DNA of 64,000 nt, from positions 28,223,062 to 28,287,061 of the forward strand of contig NC_065885.2 of the NCBI RefSeq assembly GCF_932274485.2, written 5' to 3'. Positions 35,245-46,984 of the stretch are shown in pieces. How positions within the stretch are numbered: position 1 is the stretch's first letter; the number at the start of each line of letters is the position of its first letter. A program made the translations under genes and the position numbers. Source of the stretch: Patella vulgata (taxonomy: Eukaryota; Mollusca; Gastropoda; Patellidae). The notes under the pieces were generated by a model that did not search any database, had not been told where the DNA came from, and saw nothing but the letters and a program-made list of their open reading frames with translations.

Positions 35245-36742
35245 ATTTAGTCTAATTTACTGTGCACAAAGATGTTCAGATTTTTATTTTTAGAATATGC
35301 AATTATAAGTTTCTGTGTGATGATTTTGGAGTGATTTTCCTGGAGATCAGTATGGTGTTTTTTGATGATGCTGTTGTAGGGACTACAAAGGGGGCTATTG
35401 CGGTAGCCGTATGCATATTCAAACCTAGGGGGTGGGGGCGGGGCTGTTGTTTTCAATTTGTCAACCCAGAAATTGCTCTTAGTCTTTTCTATTGGCGTGA
35501 CAATGAGATAAAAAATGTTATGATTTTGTTGAAGTGAATTGAGACCGGTTTGTCTCTGTTGGTGACTATGTCTTTCCCTAAGTGCATTTTTGGTCCCCCC
35601 CCCCCCCCCCACGTATTGTTTGTCACACTGTCTACATGAAATTAGATAAATTATGTTTGAACTGTTGCGTGAAAGTTGGTCTAATATTGGAAATTGTGTG
35701 CCAGGGTGTTTTGTTATGGAACTGGTCGGATATGTTTATGATTTTGCATGTGTGGCATCTGGGATGGCCACAAATTTTGGTTTTAACTGTTGTTTGCATA
35801 TTGTTTGTTTCTTTGGCGCCAAGTTCAGCCAGAGTATTGTTTCTTATACGTCGGAGATAGTGTTTGGAGTATAACTTTTCTCTTAATTTGCTAAATACCA
35901 GCGTTCATGCTGACTCAAAGTCGGACTTCTGAGTACATATCCTATGGAAACGGAGAAGCTTGAGATTTTCTGATGCTAGAGAACGTATGTTTTGAACAGT
36001 AATTGATGTGTATCGGTTTCTTTGAAAATACTTTAGTTTCCAATTTGCCAGTGTTATTGGTGTGACTACTTTTAAAAACGGAACGGTGGTGTCAAGAAAA
36101 TCTATGCTGTTATGACTTACATTTGCGGTTACTTTGACAGATGGGTGATGATTGTTCAGAATGTTGAAAACCGTTATCTTAAAAAAACGTGCATAGAAAT
36201 CTGGTTTTAATGAGCAGAGTGGCAAAACTTCCCTTTCCCACTCCGCCATGAAGAGATTTGCATAACTCGGGGCAAATCGTTTTCACATCTCAGTTCCGGA
36301 AGACTGGAGGTTTACTTGGTCGTTGAACGTGAAGTCATTCCTCCTCAGACAGATGTCGAGTAATTTGAGGATTTCTTCGTCCGGTCTCGATGCTTTCGGG
36401 TTCCTAAGAAATGCTGTCCTAACTGTTTCAATACCTGTGTTATTATCAATGTTCGTGTACATCCTCTGTGCGTCGATTGGTATTAAAATGGTGTGATCAG
36501 AGAATCTTAAAGTAGCTGAAAGTGGACTAAAACCCTAGGAACGACCGAACGAACGGAATCTTAACTGTTTGATTTTGCAAATAAAATCGTTGGTGTAGGA
36601 TGCGTGTTGGCATGCTAGGGGTAATAAGAAAGGGTCTATATATTGTGATACGTTGTATGATTCGCTGACACAGTCTGATATTACTGGGCGTCCCTTGGGT
36701 AATTTATTAGGTATAAACCTTTCTGTTTCTGGATTTTTATGT
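35245..36742 (-). mobile_element. Penelope-like element, RT and GIY-YIG parts, broken copy
   Basis: Minus-strand parts in order: RT core pieces from 36742 ('IHKNPETERFIPNKLPKGRP', 'ISDCVSESYNVSQYIDPFLL'); RT C-terminal region 36249-35905 ('LKLLRFHRICTQKSDFESA'); a cysteine motif CGHPRCHTC near 35745-35772; the start of a GIY-YIG endonuclease ('IIYLISCRQCDKQYVG') near 35620-35670; and its rear part ('NIFYLIVTPIEKTKSNF', 'WVDKLKTTAP') to about 35400. RT plus Cys motif plus GIY-YIG is the signature of endonuclease-bearing Penelope-like elements, which copy and insert themselves by nicking DNA. The copy is broken, with several breaks, and its upstream RT part is absent. Confidence 0.85.
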
Positions 36743-37431
36743 ATACTCTTCAAAATAAGTAGGGGATATTCAGAAACAATAGAAAACTGCGGAAATGCAC
36801 TGCTGTTTTTATTAGAGGTAACCACAGATCAATTGCTTACCCATGAACAGTTCATATGGGCGGCTTTTCTGACGGACCAATTTCACTCGCAAAGAGATAC
36901 ACCGTCAAAAGTGAAAATGGACGTTTTTGATTTTTGTCTTAATAATGAGTAATTGCTCCACAAATCCTCAGACATTCAGCAATTGGTCGTGGCATGCTCC
37001 TAATCAATCGTCCAATCACGATTTGGGGCAATCTGGCCCACTCCTCATGCAGTGCCACGGCCAATTCTTACAGTGTTGTCGGTTGACGTTGACGTCGACG
37101 AACACGTGTCCCGATCAAATTAAACGTAACACACTAAAGCAAAGATATGCTAAACAGTAAATCTTATGCAAGAACCCATAGGAAAGCAAACATGAATAGA
37201 TAAACCAGCACGCGGCAGTTTTCATCAACCCTTCCTTGAAGTGTCAAATTTGACAATGAACCCCTCCCACGTGTATGGCGCTGTTGCGTTCCGCAAGTGG
37301 TTCTTTTGGGGCGATAAGTCCTTCATCTGTGAACATACTCTCAAAGCATGTCAAGTGTCTATGACTATTTATCATATCGCAACCTGCATAGGTATTTGCA
37401 ACTCAATATCCCCTACTTTTTTAAGAGTATA
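36742..37431 (-). mobile_element. Small Tc1/mariner copy inserted in the retroelement region
   Basis: The left end TATACTCTTCAAAATAAGTA (36742) and right end TTTTTTAAGAGTATA (to 37431) are inverted repeats around AGTAGGGGATATT, matching the end of the Tc1 copy at 57.26 kb. TA target sites lie at the edges. The minus strand at 37090-36955 still encodes a Tc1 C-terminus ('LHEEWARLPQIVIGRLIRSM', then a diverged ending). The catalytic region is gone, so at about 690 bp it is an internally deleted copy. Confidence 0.8.
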
Positions 37432-38230
37432 TTTTGGTAGCGTATAAAGATGTCGTTGTCGGCAGTCAGATCAATTGGTTGTAGCTGTTGATGTTTTGGT
37501 ATGCGATCTGGTTGTCTAGTCGGATTCGGGAAGAAGTGGGAGTCTGTGTGGTAAAGATCTTGGTTGTTGGAAAAACTTCTCTAGCCTACGCGAGCAGATC
37601 TAGCATCTGATTGTGTATCATTGGTCCAGTTTCCTCCTTGTTGTTGAGCCCGACGTGTATAACTGTTTCCTCGGGTGCAGGTCCTATGTATTTCTGTAGG
37701 ATCTGTTTGATGTGGCAGATCTTGGCTCCAAAAAAAGCTATGGATCTACCAGTTCCCGACACAGGATACTATCCTTGCCAAGTTAGAGGATCCAATAACC
37801 AGGGTCTTATCCATCACAGGTGGTGAGTACCATGGACCCTTCTCATCTTTACCCGTGTAGCTGAGCGGTCTCTTCGTGGAAAATCTGAGTGGTCGTCTGC
37901 AGCTGGTAAAAGGCTTTGTAGTGGTGTCGAGGATAAGAATGGTGGGCGATCTAGGGGACAAACAGCCGATGAGAGCGTTCAGTGGAGATATGGAACCCGA
38001 GGACGAAGGTTAGCTAGGCAACGCCTGGGGCGGACTGGTTGTCCTAGCTGCAAGTCTCGAGGGAGTGTTAATGGATGTGCCTTCTCCGGATGTTAATGTT
38101 ATCTTGTTAGGTGTGTTTCGTTTTGGTGTTTCCTGGAGAAGGTTGTGTGTGTTCTGCATAGGTGAGGTAGGAGGAGTGACAGCTTCAGGGAGAGTGGACA
38201 GGAAACGTGAAATTAATTCTACCATGTGCC
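37432..38230 (-). pseudogene. SGNH-hydrolase-like retroelement ORF, broken
   Basis: Minus strand: a proline/threonine-rich leader (38225-38010, 'TPPTSPMQNTHNLLQETPKR'), then 'MDKTLVIGSSNLARI' near 37815, which resembles SGNH block I (GDSN-type), 'FGAKICHIKQILQKYI', then 'ETVIHVGLNNKEETGP', which resembles the GxNN block, near 37640. The family includes acyl esterases. Esterase-like domains are known as accessory domains of some non-LTR retroelements (CR1-type ORF1), so this is more likely a retroelement ORF than a host enzyme. It lies on the same strand as, and upstream of, the Penelope-like RT. It is broken in a few places. Confidence 0.6.
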
Positions 38231-38423
38231 ACAGAACTCTTATTTTCCCGATCCTGCCCCTCTTCTAAAGTGCCCTAGCCCACTCTCATTAGGAGGCCCT
38301 GGCACGCCCTTGGCCCATTATCGAACTTAGCCATGACTTTACCCCATGTTTTATTCTGTCATAAATTTTCTGTCATTATTATTATCTACGCTCATTATTG
38401 CATTTAGCAATGGATCGACCTCC

Positions 38424-38795
38424 AATACCCGTTTTCGGAATGACGGTGGGCAGTTCATTATCAAATGGTTGACTGCATATCGGGATCCATCTGTGCCTCG
38501 TCATTTGAATCATTAAAAGTTTGTGAAATAAATTCGCTATGTGCTTCAATAGGTTTGGCCATCTTCGCTCAATTTTCGAGGTTGGTGATCGAAATCGGAC
38601 ACGGCCTCAAATACCCGTTTTCGGAATGACGGTGGGCAGTTCATTATCAAATGGTTCACCGCATATCGGGATCCATCTGTACCTCGTCATTTGAATCATT
38701 AAAATTTTGTGAAATAAATTCGCTGTGTACTTCAATAGGTTTGGCCATCTTGGCTCAATTTTCGAGGTTGATGATTGAGATCGGACACGGCCGCG
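38424..38795. repeat. 186-bp tandem duplication
   Basis: 'AATACCCGTTTTCGGAATGA' at 38424 recurs at 38610. The two 186-bp units run through 'GGATCCATCTGT.CCTCGTCA' to 'GATCG(A)AATCGGACACGGCC', with about a dozen differences. No ORF is supported across it. Confidence 0.85.
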
Positions 38796-39056
38796 ACGCT
38801 GCCTCCAAAACGTATATTTTGACACTAAATGTGGTCATTTTGTGTAAAATTCGAATTTTCCGTCCAAAACTGACCGCTATCTTGAATTATTTTCCAATAT
38901 TGACTCCGAGGTATAACTAATCACCAAAATATGTGTGGAAATGGATTCAGCTATCCCGAAAGGATATATGATACCAAACTCGATCATATTATGAAAAGTA
39001 CCATTATAATTTAATATTATTATTTGGAATGACGAAATTGGTACTGAACGAAAAAG

Positions 39057-39443
39057 CAATCTGATTAAAATACAGATGTATATTTCGTTTCGTTTTTTTA
39101 TATATTCGATGGCATACACTACATGAAGATCTGACTAGTTGTACTGGGCGGTCACGTCAGGGGTCATGCGAGTGGATTTTGACCCCTTGACGTCAGACAG
39201 TGATTAATCAATCAACGTTGACGTTTCTATGGGTTTACCCACAGTTCCGTGCAGAACACGCCAAGAATTCGCCGTAACAAAACGTTTCATTGGCTACTTC
39301 CTCAAATCAACTAGACCGTTTCATTGGCTAATTCCTCACATCAACTAGACCGCCTTTAATATAACAGTGTTGTGAAGACAAGTAAAGCGAAATTTTGAAC
39401 GAAAAAAACGAAACGAAATAGCATCTGTGTTTTAATCAGATTG
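39057..39443 (-). mobile_element. MITE-M copy 3, complete, with target duplication
   Basis: The termini CAATCTGATTAAAA and TTTTAATCAGATTG are perfect inverted repeats and continue imperfectly for about 40 bp. The flanks AACGAAAAAG (left 39047-39056; right 39444-39453) are a 10-bp direct repeat. A 9-10-bp duplication and long TIRs point to a Mutator (MULE)-derived MITE. This copy has an internal duplication of 'AGACCGTTTCATTGGCTA' (about 39285-39350). Non-coding. Confidence 0.85.
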
Positions 39444-39878
39444 AACGAAAAAGCTAACGAGAAAACACTTTTCGGGTCAATTTTGAACCAAATGGTTTTT
39501 GTGCCCAAAATCACCTACAACCACCCACCCACCACAAATCAAAACCACTGTCCAGGGGCATCATAAGCACTTAATTAGAGATGGAGAGTACTAGAAATTT
39601 ATGTTTTATTAATAATCATATAACATGATTATATGTCAACATAATGACATTTACCCACTAATTGTAGACATTGGACCCTCCATATCTCGAAAACGCCCGA
39701 TCAAACGCCTGATCACCACCCAGATTCGGAATCTACGCAAAAAAAAAACTGGTCTAGAAAAACTTGGTCTCATAAATTCACAGATCGGGTGGCGATCCCC
39801 CCCCCTCCCTTTCAGCCATCGGACTAATAATTGTGTAGCAATAATATTTTCCGTAAGTTTTACCGTCTACAGGTTGAC
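39444..39878. other. Non-coding DNA
   Basis: Nothing recognised. Short A and C runs occur at 39739-39748 and 39799-39807. Confidence 0.4.
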
Positions 39879-40132
39879 ATGTCGGTAAATGATTGTATGT
39901 ATTACACTTTGTTTTATTGCATTCATATTTTAGATACAGTATCTACATTCGACAGATACTCATTTTAAACAGAGGAAACTAAACTCATTTCAATTATTTT
40001 ATTAAATGTCGGTAAATGATTGTATGTATTACACTTTGTTTTATTGCATTCATATTTTAGATATAGTATCTACATTCGACAGAGACTCATTTTAAACAGA
40101 GGAAACTAAACTCATTTCAATTATCTTATTAT
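39879..40132. repeat. 127-bp tandem duplication, recent
   Basis: 'ATGTCGGTAAATGATTGTAT' at 39879 recurs at 40006. The units differ at only a few positions (ATACAGTATC/ATATAGTATC; CAGATACTC/CAGAGACTC), so this is a young local duplication in non-coding DNA. Confidence 0.9.
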
Positions 40133-40929
40133 TTTTTTATTTTTTATTTAGCATTTTGTCTTTACCGTAATTTCATCTTTCTGTGAAAAATACCCATGTG
40201 TTTAATTATCCGATTTCAAACATTCTATTTTGTTTAAAAACCTGTTCTAAGTTTTCTTCTATAACGACACTTGTAATTAAGCCAGGAAAGCTTCCACTTG
40301 ACAAACGAGATGAAGCCATAATTGAAGAATCTTAAAGATTTTGCTTCCAGTTATATTCTGTTTGATTTATCTCTTCTGTTATAAAGGGAAAAAAAAAAGC
40401 TTAATGCCGCCATATTATATAGAGTAAAAATTTCAAATATCCATATTATGAGCAATTCTAAACTGTAATTCCATTTTAATGATGTAAAATCTTTATTGTA
40501 ATGACCTAGTGAAAATTTACTGCAGTTTGTACAGATACGCGTAAGATCGTAAACTTTACAGAAAAGGGGTCAGAACCAAAGTTGGCTAACCCACAATGAC
40601 TACTTTTCGAGATATTTGACTTCAAAGTTTATCGATGATTAAAAATTCTGTAACACATCAAAATCAGTGATATTTTGACATCCCACGTGTAATGCCATGC
40701 CTCAATTCATGAGTATATTATTAAGTTCACATTTTAATATTTTCCTGAGATTTTGTGGCAAAATGGGTTAGACCATTCAGGTTCTAAAGGATTTTCTACT
40801 TTTTGGGGCTCTAACCCACAATAACATCAGCACAAAAATGAAAGAACTTCTATTTACCGATTAATCAAAAATTCTAAAATAACGCTGTCTTAGGTTTAGA
40901 ACCAATAGTGCGTGTTTTAATATTCTTTA
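40133..40929. other. Non-coding DNA
   Basis: AT-rich; no gene or repeat recognised. Confidence 0.4.
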
Positions 40930-41600
40930 TAAGCCCACATTTTCATGTGGTATATATTGTTGCCCATGTCCGCCCGGACGTCCGTTCAAATTTTGTTTGT
41001 GGACAATCTACAGGTCACAATTTTATCCGATTTTGACGAAACTTAAATTATAGGTTTATATCCCAAAGATTTCGATTCCATTCGATATTGGCATGTACCG
41101 GACCATAACTTCATGAATTATGAACCCTGATTGTACGAAAAATCACGTTTTTAACTTGTGGACACTCTAGACAAAATGGCAACTCCTCCTACGCAAAAAG
41201 TGTAAAAAAGGATGAAATCCCAAGGAACTTGTGAACCCTCTAGAAGTCACAATTTTTATCCGATTTTGACGAAACTTTAAATGTATGTTTGTATCCCACA
41301 GATCTCGGTTCCTTGTGATATTCCCGCATATCGGACAGTAACTCCATGGATTATGGTCCCTTATTATACGACAAAATCACGTTTTTAGCTTGTCGACCTT
41401 CTATAGGCGCCACAATTTTTATCCGATTTGGATGAAACTTAAAATACATGTTTATATCCCAAAGAGTTTGGTTCCTTTTGATATTATCGCATGTCAGAAC
41501 GTAACATCCTGGATTAGTGTCCCTAATTGTACGAACTATCGCGATTTTAGCTTGTTCTTTGTCCATCTCTTTAAAAATGTGGACGTATCTTGCATAGTAA
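40930..41600 (+). mobile_element. GCCCAC element, copy 2
   Basis: It starts TAAGCCCACATTTTCATGTG and ends AAAAATGTGGACGTATCTTG, with three internal modules ('CACAATTTTTATCCGATTT', 'GAAACTT.AAAT.TA.GTTTA', 'GATT.CGGTTCC'). The termini are slightly degraded compared with copies 1 and 3, so it is older. Confidence 0.75.
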
Positions 41601-44030
41601 CCGCTTGTTTAACAAGTAACAGTTTTGATTCATATTCTCAGGATTTGGTCACTCATATGGGTCTACTTCGGAGTCGAACAGTTTTTTAGATGTGGGGATG
41701 AGCCGTTTCTTTAGCTGATTTTAATCAATTTTCATATATCATAAATAAAAGTATGACAAAATAGGAAGGTATGGAAAGTAGCATATCAATGCCCGAGAAA
41801 TGACTTCTGATACTTGAGTTTTTGAGGGAGTGTGTCTATTCTTCCCGTTCAATCAAATCCATCCCAAGTACAGCAACCAGCCTTCGTTTAATCTGGGGTC
41901 TTCCCTAAAACTTTGGACAGTGATTTAAGGTAGTAAAAACGGTGAAAGTATTGTTTGTCTCCAAACAGTATTGTTTATATTGTATCTGTGCTGATAGCCT
42001 CGTTTGTCACGCAGTTAGTTTTTCTGCAATATTCTGTAATACACTGGTTAATTGGGCGTAATAACATCGTGAGTCATGGCTAAAGCGTTATGTAAACATA
42101 TTTGGTCCAATTTGGAGCTCTGTTTAAAGTGTAATGATATTGTTACGCGGTAAACTATTGGTTGTTAATCGGACTATTGACCAGTCATAATTTGGAACAG
42201 ACATTTGCTTCCTTTACAGCAGTGTTAAGTTGGATTAGCTCTAATCAAACGAAACACTGCGAGGAGTATGGGAAAAAAGAGACACTCCATTCTTACTAGA
42301 TAACCCATGAAAGTATTTATAGGGTAGTTACTTACAGTAAAAAGTAGAAACACTACATTCTTACTATAAAACTACTGGATTCCCTAAAAAACACCCATGG
42401 AGCGCACATAAGGCAAAAATGTAAAGGTATCACTAATTGGCAAAGCGTCGGCTTGCTGTCTGCTAGAGTAATGTAGCGATTGTGAGAACAGTAAGTGAAT
42501 CCTTTTAAGACATATAAAGGTACACATATAATTTTAACAATAAGAGATTTAAATGTACAGTTATGTAGTTTGTACGTGAGAAGGTATATTTAAGGTCTTG
42601 ACATAACGATTTCAGATAATTACTGCCAGGAAGGGGTGGGTGTTGGGTTGAGCGTTATCGTCATCTCCAATCATACTTTGGACATGATCACTTTCTGATA
42701 TTTGTTTAAGCAGGTCTGTACAGTTTTTCCTTAAAACACATGCTGTGCTTCATGGGTGCTTCCATTTGTGTCCTAGACGTGTCTGGTCCAGACTTTTGTC
42801 TTCTAAGCATAATTATGCAAAAAAAAAATTGTGATGAGAAACAAGACATGGCTATTATTCTGGGGATACAGATACCACATAGACCATTAAATAGAGGACT
42901 TCAAGAACTTCCTGGTATAATTTTTTTTTTTCAAAATTTGGGGTTATAGCCCACTTTGGTTCTGACCCCATAGAACCTTTTGACATCTGAATTACACAGT
43001 ATGACATCAAGTTCAAGGGCGATGAGGGTTTGTGCTCTTTCGAAAAATCACATCTCCATATCTTTATATTGGCGTTTTCGTGGCGAATGACGTCCGTAAA
43101 CGTAAATTGTATACGATCAAGGCTAATAGGGATTATTTTGAAAATCAATTAAAACAGAATAAAAATGTCACGAGTCTTGCTGGTTAATGATATAACTAAC
43201 GAAATACCTATTATTATTGTTTTCCCGAAACAATTTAGGGTGACTTCCAAAATTAATTATCGTAGGATAATGTTCTGATCTTTATGGTATTGTGTCGTTT
43301 GGACTGCGTGTTACACTATCAAGATTGTAGTGAGAAATTAAAACGAAAAGTATTAATTATAGAAGTCAGACTGTAGAGTCTTAGACTGTCTAGAAAAGTA
43401 ATTTATTTTAGTAATCCTTTTCTTCCAATATACCAGTCTGCCCAGAACAAAAATCAAATCCACTCTAATAATAACTGCGGGAGAACCAGAAAGACAATAG
43501 TAACACAACAACCATCTACACTGAGTGCAATAAATGGTTTATTGTACATTATGGTGTGAGAGTTCGACAAAAGATCTTTTGTGGCTTTTAAGGACTAATC
43601 ATAAAAGGTTGCAGCAAATAGATTTATCTCAGTTATTACACTTAAAACCATTCACATATTAAACTACAGGGAACACGCATCAAGCTAATATAGAATGCAG
43701 ACTACCAACACTGTTCTGCTGGGGAAATAGCTTATACATCTCTGGAAACGCGTTGTTTGCTGCTACATTGGAGCAAGAACACTATGTCAGACATCATTGT
43801 TGAGAGCTCGAAACTTCGCCCCAGAAGGATCTTGTCGAGTATGATGATACCTAGTTTTTCTAGAGACAAAATACTTTCCTCTGTTTTCACCTCGGTTTTT
43901 AATTACGGTTCTCCGAAATGTATTGATATGACCGTCGCAACTTCAATATGTGTCCAGACCACCCTGCAAGCACGTCAAGGTTTTTCCCGGGGATTAAAAG
44001 CGTCACATTGTGTACCGTACATGCATGGGC
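41601..44030. other. Non-coding DNA
   Basis: No gene is supported. Open frames of 70-100 codons (42740-43148; 43757-44056) carry no domain and one runs into a homopolymer. The low-complexity A and T tracts at 42810-42930 are incidental. Confidence 0.4.
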
Positions 44031-44073
44031 GTCACACATGGGGGGGGGGGGTCTGAATATACTTGGACCCCCC

Positions 44074-44102
<29 letters not shown>
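44031..44102. repeat. G-run, C-run and A-run cluster
   Basis: About 12 G (44039-44050), a 19-base spacer, 17 C (44068-44083) and then about 18 A (44084-44101). The G and C runs could pair in a hairpin. The short spacer 'TCTGAATATACTTGGA' is the loop. Confidence 0.7.
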
Positions 44103-44104
<2 letters not shown>

Positions 44105-45090
44105 CATAGTAGACCCTAACCTATCGATTTTCCGTTTTGGAATTATACAGTCCTTGTCGTTCTCGTGTCTCGATTTCTCGTTTACAAATTCGGTGTGATG
44201 CATTGGGCTCGTGAGAAGACGAGCCCTACTGATTATTGGCTCACCGAGACCTTCATTGTCAGAAACGTTGTTGACACGATCATGAGGGACATGAGGGACA
44301 GAACCCTGTCGATTTTCAGTACTCTGCGAACCACAGTTCCGGAGTTACCCTCTCCCCTTCGACTGAACACCTTGTTAACAGACATGTGTGGAGATTGCCA
44401 CAAGTCACGCCAAAGGAATTAACTGATAATTCTAAAGCTTTAAAGCTCCTTGCTATTCTCTAGGTATGACATCAATCCGAAATTTACATCGAAAAAGATA
44501 ATGAATGTTTATTCCCGCAAATGACGGACCAAATTTGTAGTAGCCTATTAACTCATTCCCTTGTTGCTACTGGATAATTTAGGGTTTCGGAAGAATTGAC
44601 AGAATTTGATTTAATGGAAGTAAAGCATGTACCCACAATTTCAGTAAACCTATTATACCCCGCATCTGCCAGTCATCATTCTTTTTTTTTTATCAAATCT
44701 GTCTCTTGGAAATACTGAACGGTTTGATCTGAACACTTCTGGGGTAATTCCGAACAGTGTCCGGATGCACCCCAAACCCATAATTCTGATATAAGCCGCC
44801 ATTATGTTTATTTACAATGAAAATATGATAAATTTTCAATGTATTTCTATTAATTAGCGAATGAGAAAGAGGCAACAGCCTACTCCTAAAAGAAACTTGT
44901 TAAACACCGAATTAATTTAACCATTTAACTTTAGAAATATTTTACATCAACTTTGTCAAAAATAGAAAAAAAGCTTATCTGCTTCTACATTTGAATATTT
45001 ATCTCTGCCATGTTTTCCATGTTACAAAAAAGATCTTTAGTATTATAATAACCAATCAGAAAACGGATAGCATTGTAAAGATTAAATCTA
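44103..45090. other. Non-coding DNA
   Basis: An 85-codon frame at 44165-44422 has GC-balanced, protein-like composition but no recognised motif or splice context. Nothing else is seen. Confidence 0.35.
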
Positions 45091-45312
45091 CGGGGGGGGG
45101 GGGGGGGGGGGGTCCGGACCATCCCACCGTCCGAACCATCCCCGTTCTCCCCTACGTAAAAGATCCACTGGCATTTGGAATTCGATAAGCAGTGCCGTTA
45201 ACCGGCCAAAATTCCCCTCATAGCAAACTGTATGACGTATGCCCGTCTTCATTAGCCCAGTCTGAGCAGAACTGTAGAACGTTAAACAACATTTCATTTC
45301 ATTTCATTTTCA
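45091..45312 (+). mobile_element. SINE-A copy after a 21-G run, 5'-truncated
   Basis: A G homopolymer (45091-45111) precedes SINE-A text: 'TACGTAAAAGATCCACTGGC', 'CCCCTCATAGCAAACTGTAT', 'GCCCGTCTTCATTAGCCCAG', 'GTAGAACGTTAAACAACATT', then (TTTCA)n to 45312. The tRNA head is missing. Confidence 0.8.
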
Positions 45313-45649
45313 ATAAAGGCATTCCAAGTTTCAAGCTAATTCATTTCGATCCTTTACCGTGTATTAGACGCATGCGTGTCTATCCAAATCTATAACGCAG
45401 ACGGTTTATTTGACGTACTCTCCAATCCAATTTGCTTAGAAACAAAACACATTTTTTAGTCAACATTTGCTGAATTATTCTTGAAACAAAATGAAAATTC
45501 GTGTTAAATGTGGTAATGTCAGAAAGATAGTTAGTTGTGAAAGTATCCCTACGTCACTCCATCAGCTGAAAGCCGCAGTATCAACAGTATTTGAAATATC
45601 GGAAGGGTAAGGACTCAACTTACGACTCTTTGTGTCAATATGCATCACG
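45313..45649. other. Non-coding DNA
   Basis: No feature recognised. Confidence 0.35.
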
Positions 45650-46765
45650 ACCCTGTCCTGTGGCTGGGCAAGAGCACGATACTTTTAGGGTAGGTGTTTA
45701 TTAGGTCAATGCCTTGATGGAGTTCGAAGATGAGCATTTTCTGCTAGGGTAAGCAGAGATAAGCAATTTGATTCGTTGATGCCTTGGGACACGATAACTT
45801 AAGTTCTAAGTAAGTAAGTAAAAGTGATGAAACTTAAGGTGTATAGTTTCATTACATCAATACCTTGACTAAGTTTGATAATGAGCATTTTTTACTCGGG
45901 GTAAGCAGAGCGATAAGCAATTTGATTGTCCGAGACTTTGGAACACAATAACTCTCCTTCTAATTGAGCTAGAATGTTCAAACTTGGTGTAGGTGTTTAT
46001 TAGGTCAATGCCTTGATGGAGTTCAAAGATGAGCATATTCTGCTTAGGGTAAACAGAGATAAGCAATTTCATTGGTTGGTGCTTTGGGAGACGATAACTT
46101 TAGTTCTAATGAAATGAGGGTGATGAAACTTGGTGTATAGTTTCAATACATCAATACCTTGACTATATATAAGTTCGATAATGAACATTTTCTGCTCAGG
46201 GTAAACAGAGCGATAAGCAATTTGATTGGTCAAGACATTGAAACACAATAACCCTCCTTTTAATTGATGTAGAATGTTCAAACTTGGTGTAGGCTTTCTT
46301 TAGGTGAATGCCTTGATGGAGTTTGATTATGAACATTGTATGCTTACGGTAAGCAGAGATAATCAATCTGATTGGCTAATGCTTTGGGGCACGATAACTT
46401 TGGTTATAATGAAGTGAGAGCGATGAAACTCCGAATATAGATTCATTATATCATTACCATGACTAAGTTCGATGGTGAGAATTTTCTGCTTAGGCTAAGG
46501 AGCATTAAGCAATTTGATTAGTCAAGACTTTGGAACATACATGTAACAACTCTGCTTTTAATTGAGGTAGAATGTTTAAACTTGAAGTAGATGTTCATTA
46601 GATGAATGTCTTGACTGATGAGATCAATGATAAACATTTCGAGCTGAAGCTAAGCAGAGCTAATCAATTTCATTGGTCGATGCTTTGCGACAAGATAATC
46701 TTGATTCTGTTTGATAGAGAGTTATGAACTTAGTGTATAGTTTGATTGCTTGATACGTTTGAAAA
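45650..46765. repeat. ~150-bp satellite, about seven monomers in alternating types
   Basis: The block 'GAGCATTTTCTGCT.AGGGTA' followed by 'AGCAGAG(C)GATAAGCAATTTG' recurs near 45732, 45883, 46031, 46182, 46331, 46474 and 46630, spacings of 143-156 bp. Odd and even monomers differ consistently ('GATGCCTTGGGACACGATAAC' versus 'GAGACTTTGGAACACAATAAC'), so the array is a ~300-bp dimer repeated about three times. Monomers at the right end are the most diverged. No coding capacity. Confidence 0.85.
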
Positions 46766-46984
46766 AAATAAATGTGCTATTAATCAATATGTCTCATCTA
46801 TTTATTTTGGGATTTTGGTGTGGGATATCAGCCTCACTGTTGGCTTGTTTAATTTAAAATGTTTTTGTGTCAAAATTCCCACTCAAAATGCAGTTTCCAA
46901 GCAAGTTTGGAAGTTGTTACCTAGGGATGTAACTTGTATATTACCACATTAAAGCACCCCGGCCATTACAGTTGAAATTCGTAA
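46766..46984. other. Non-coding DNA
   Basis: No feature; the 68-codon frame is not supported. Confidence 0.35.

Noticed and set aside
43757-44422. Two open frames with protein-like composition
   Set aside because: No start context, splice sites or domain; one runs through the G/C homopolymers.
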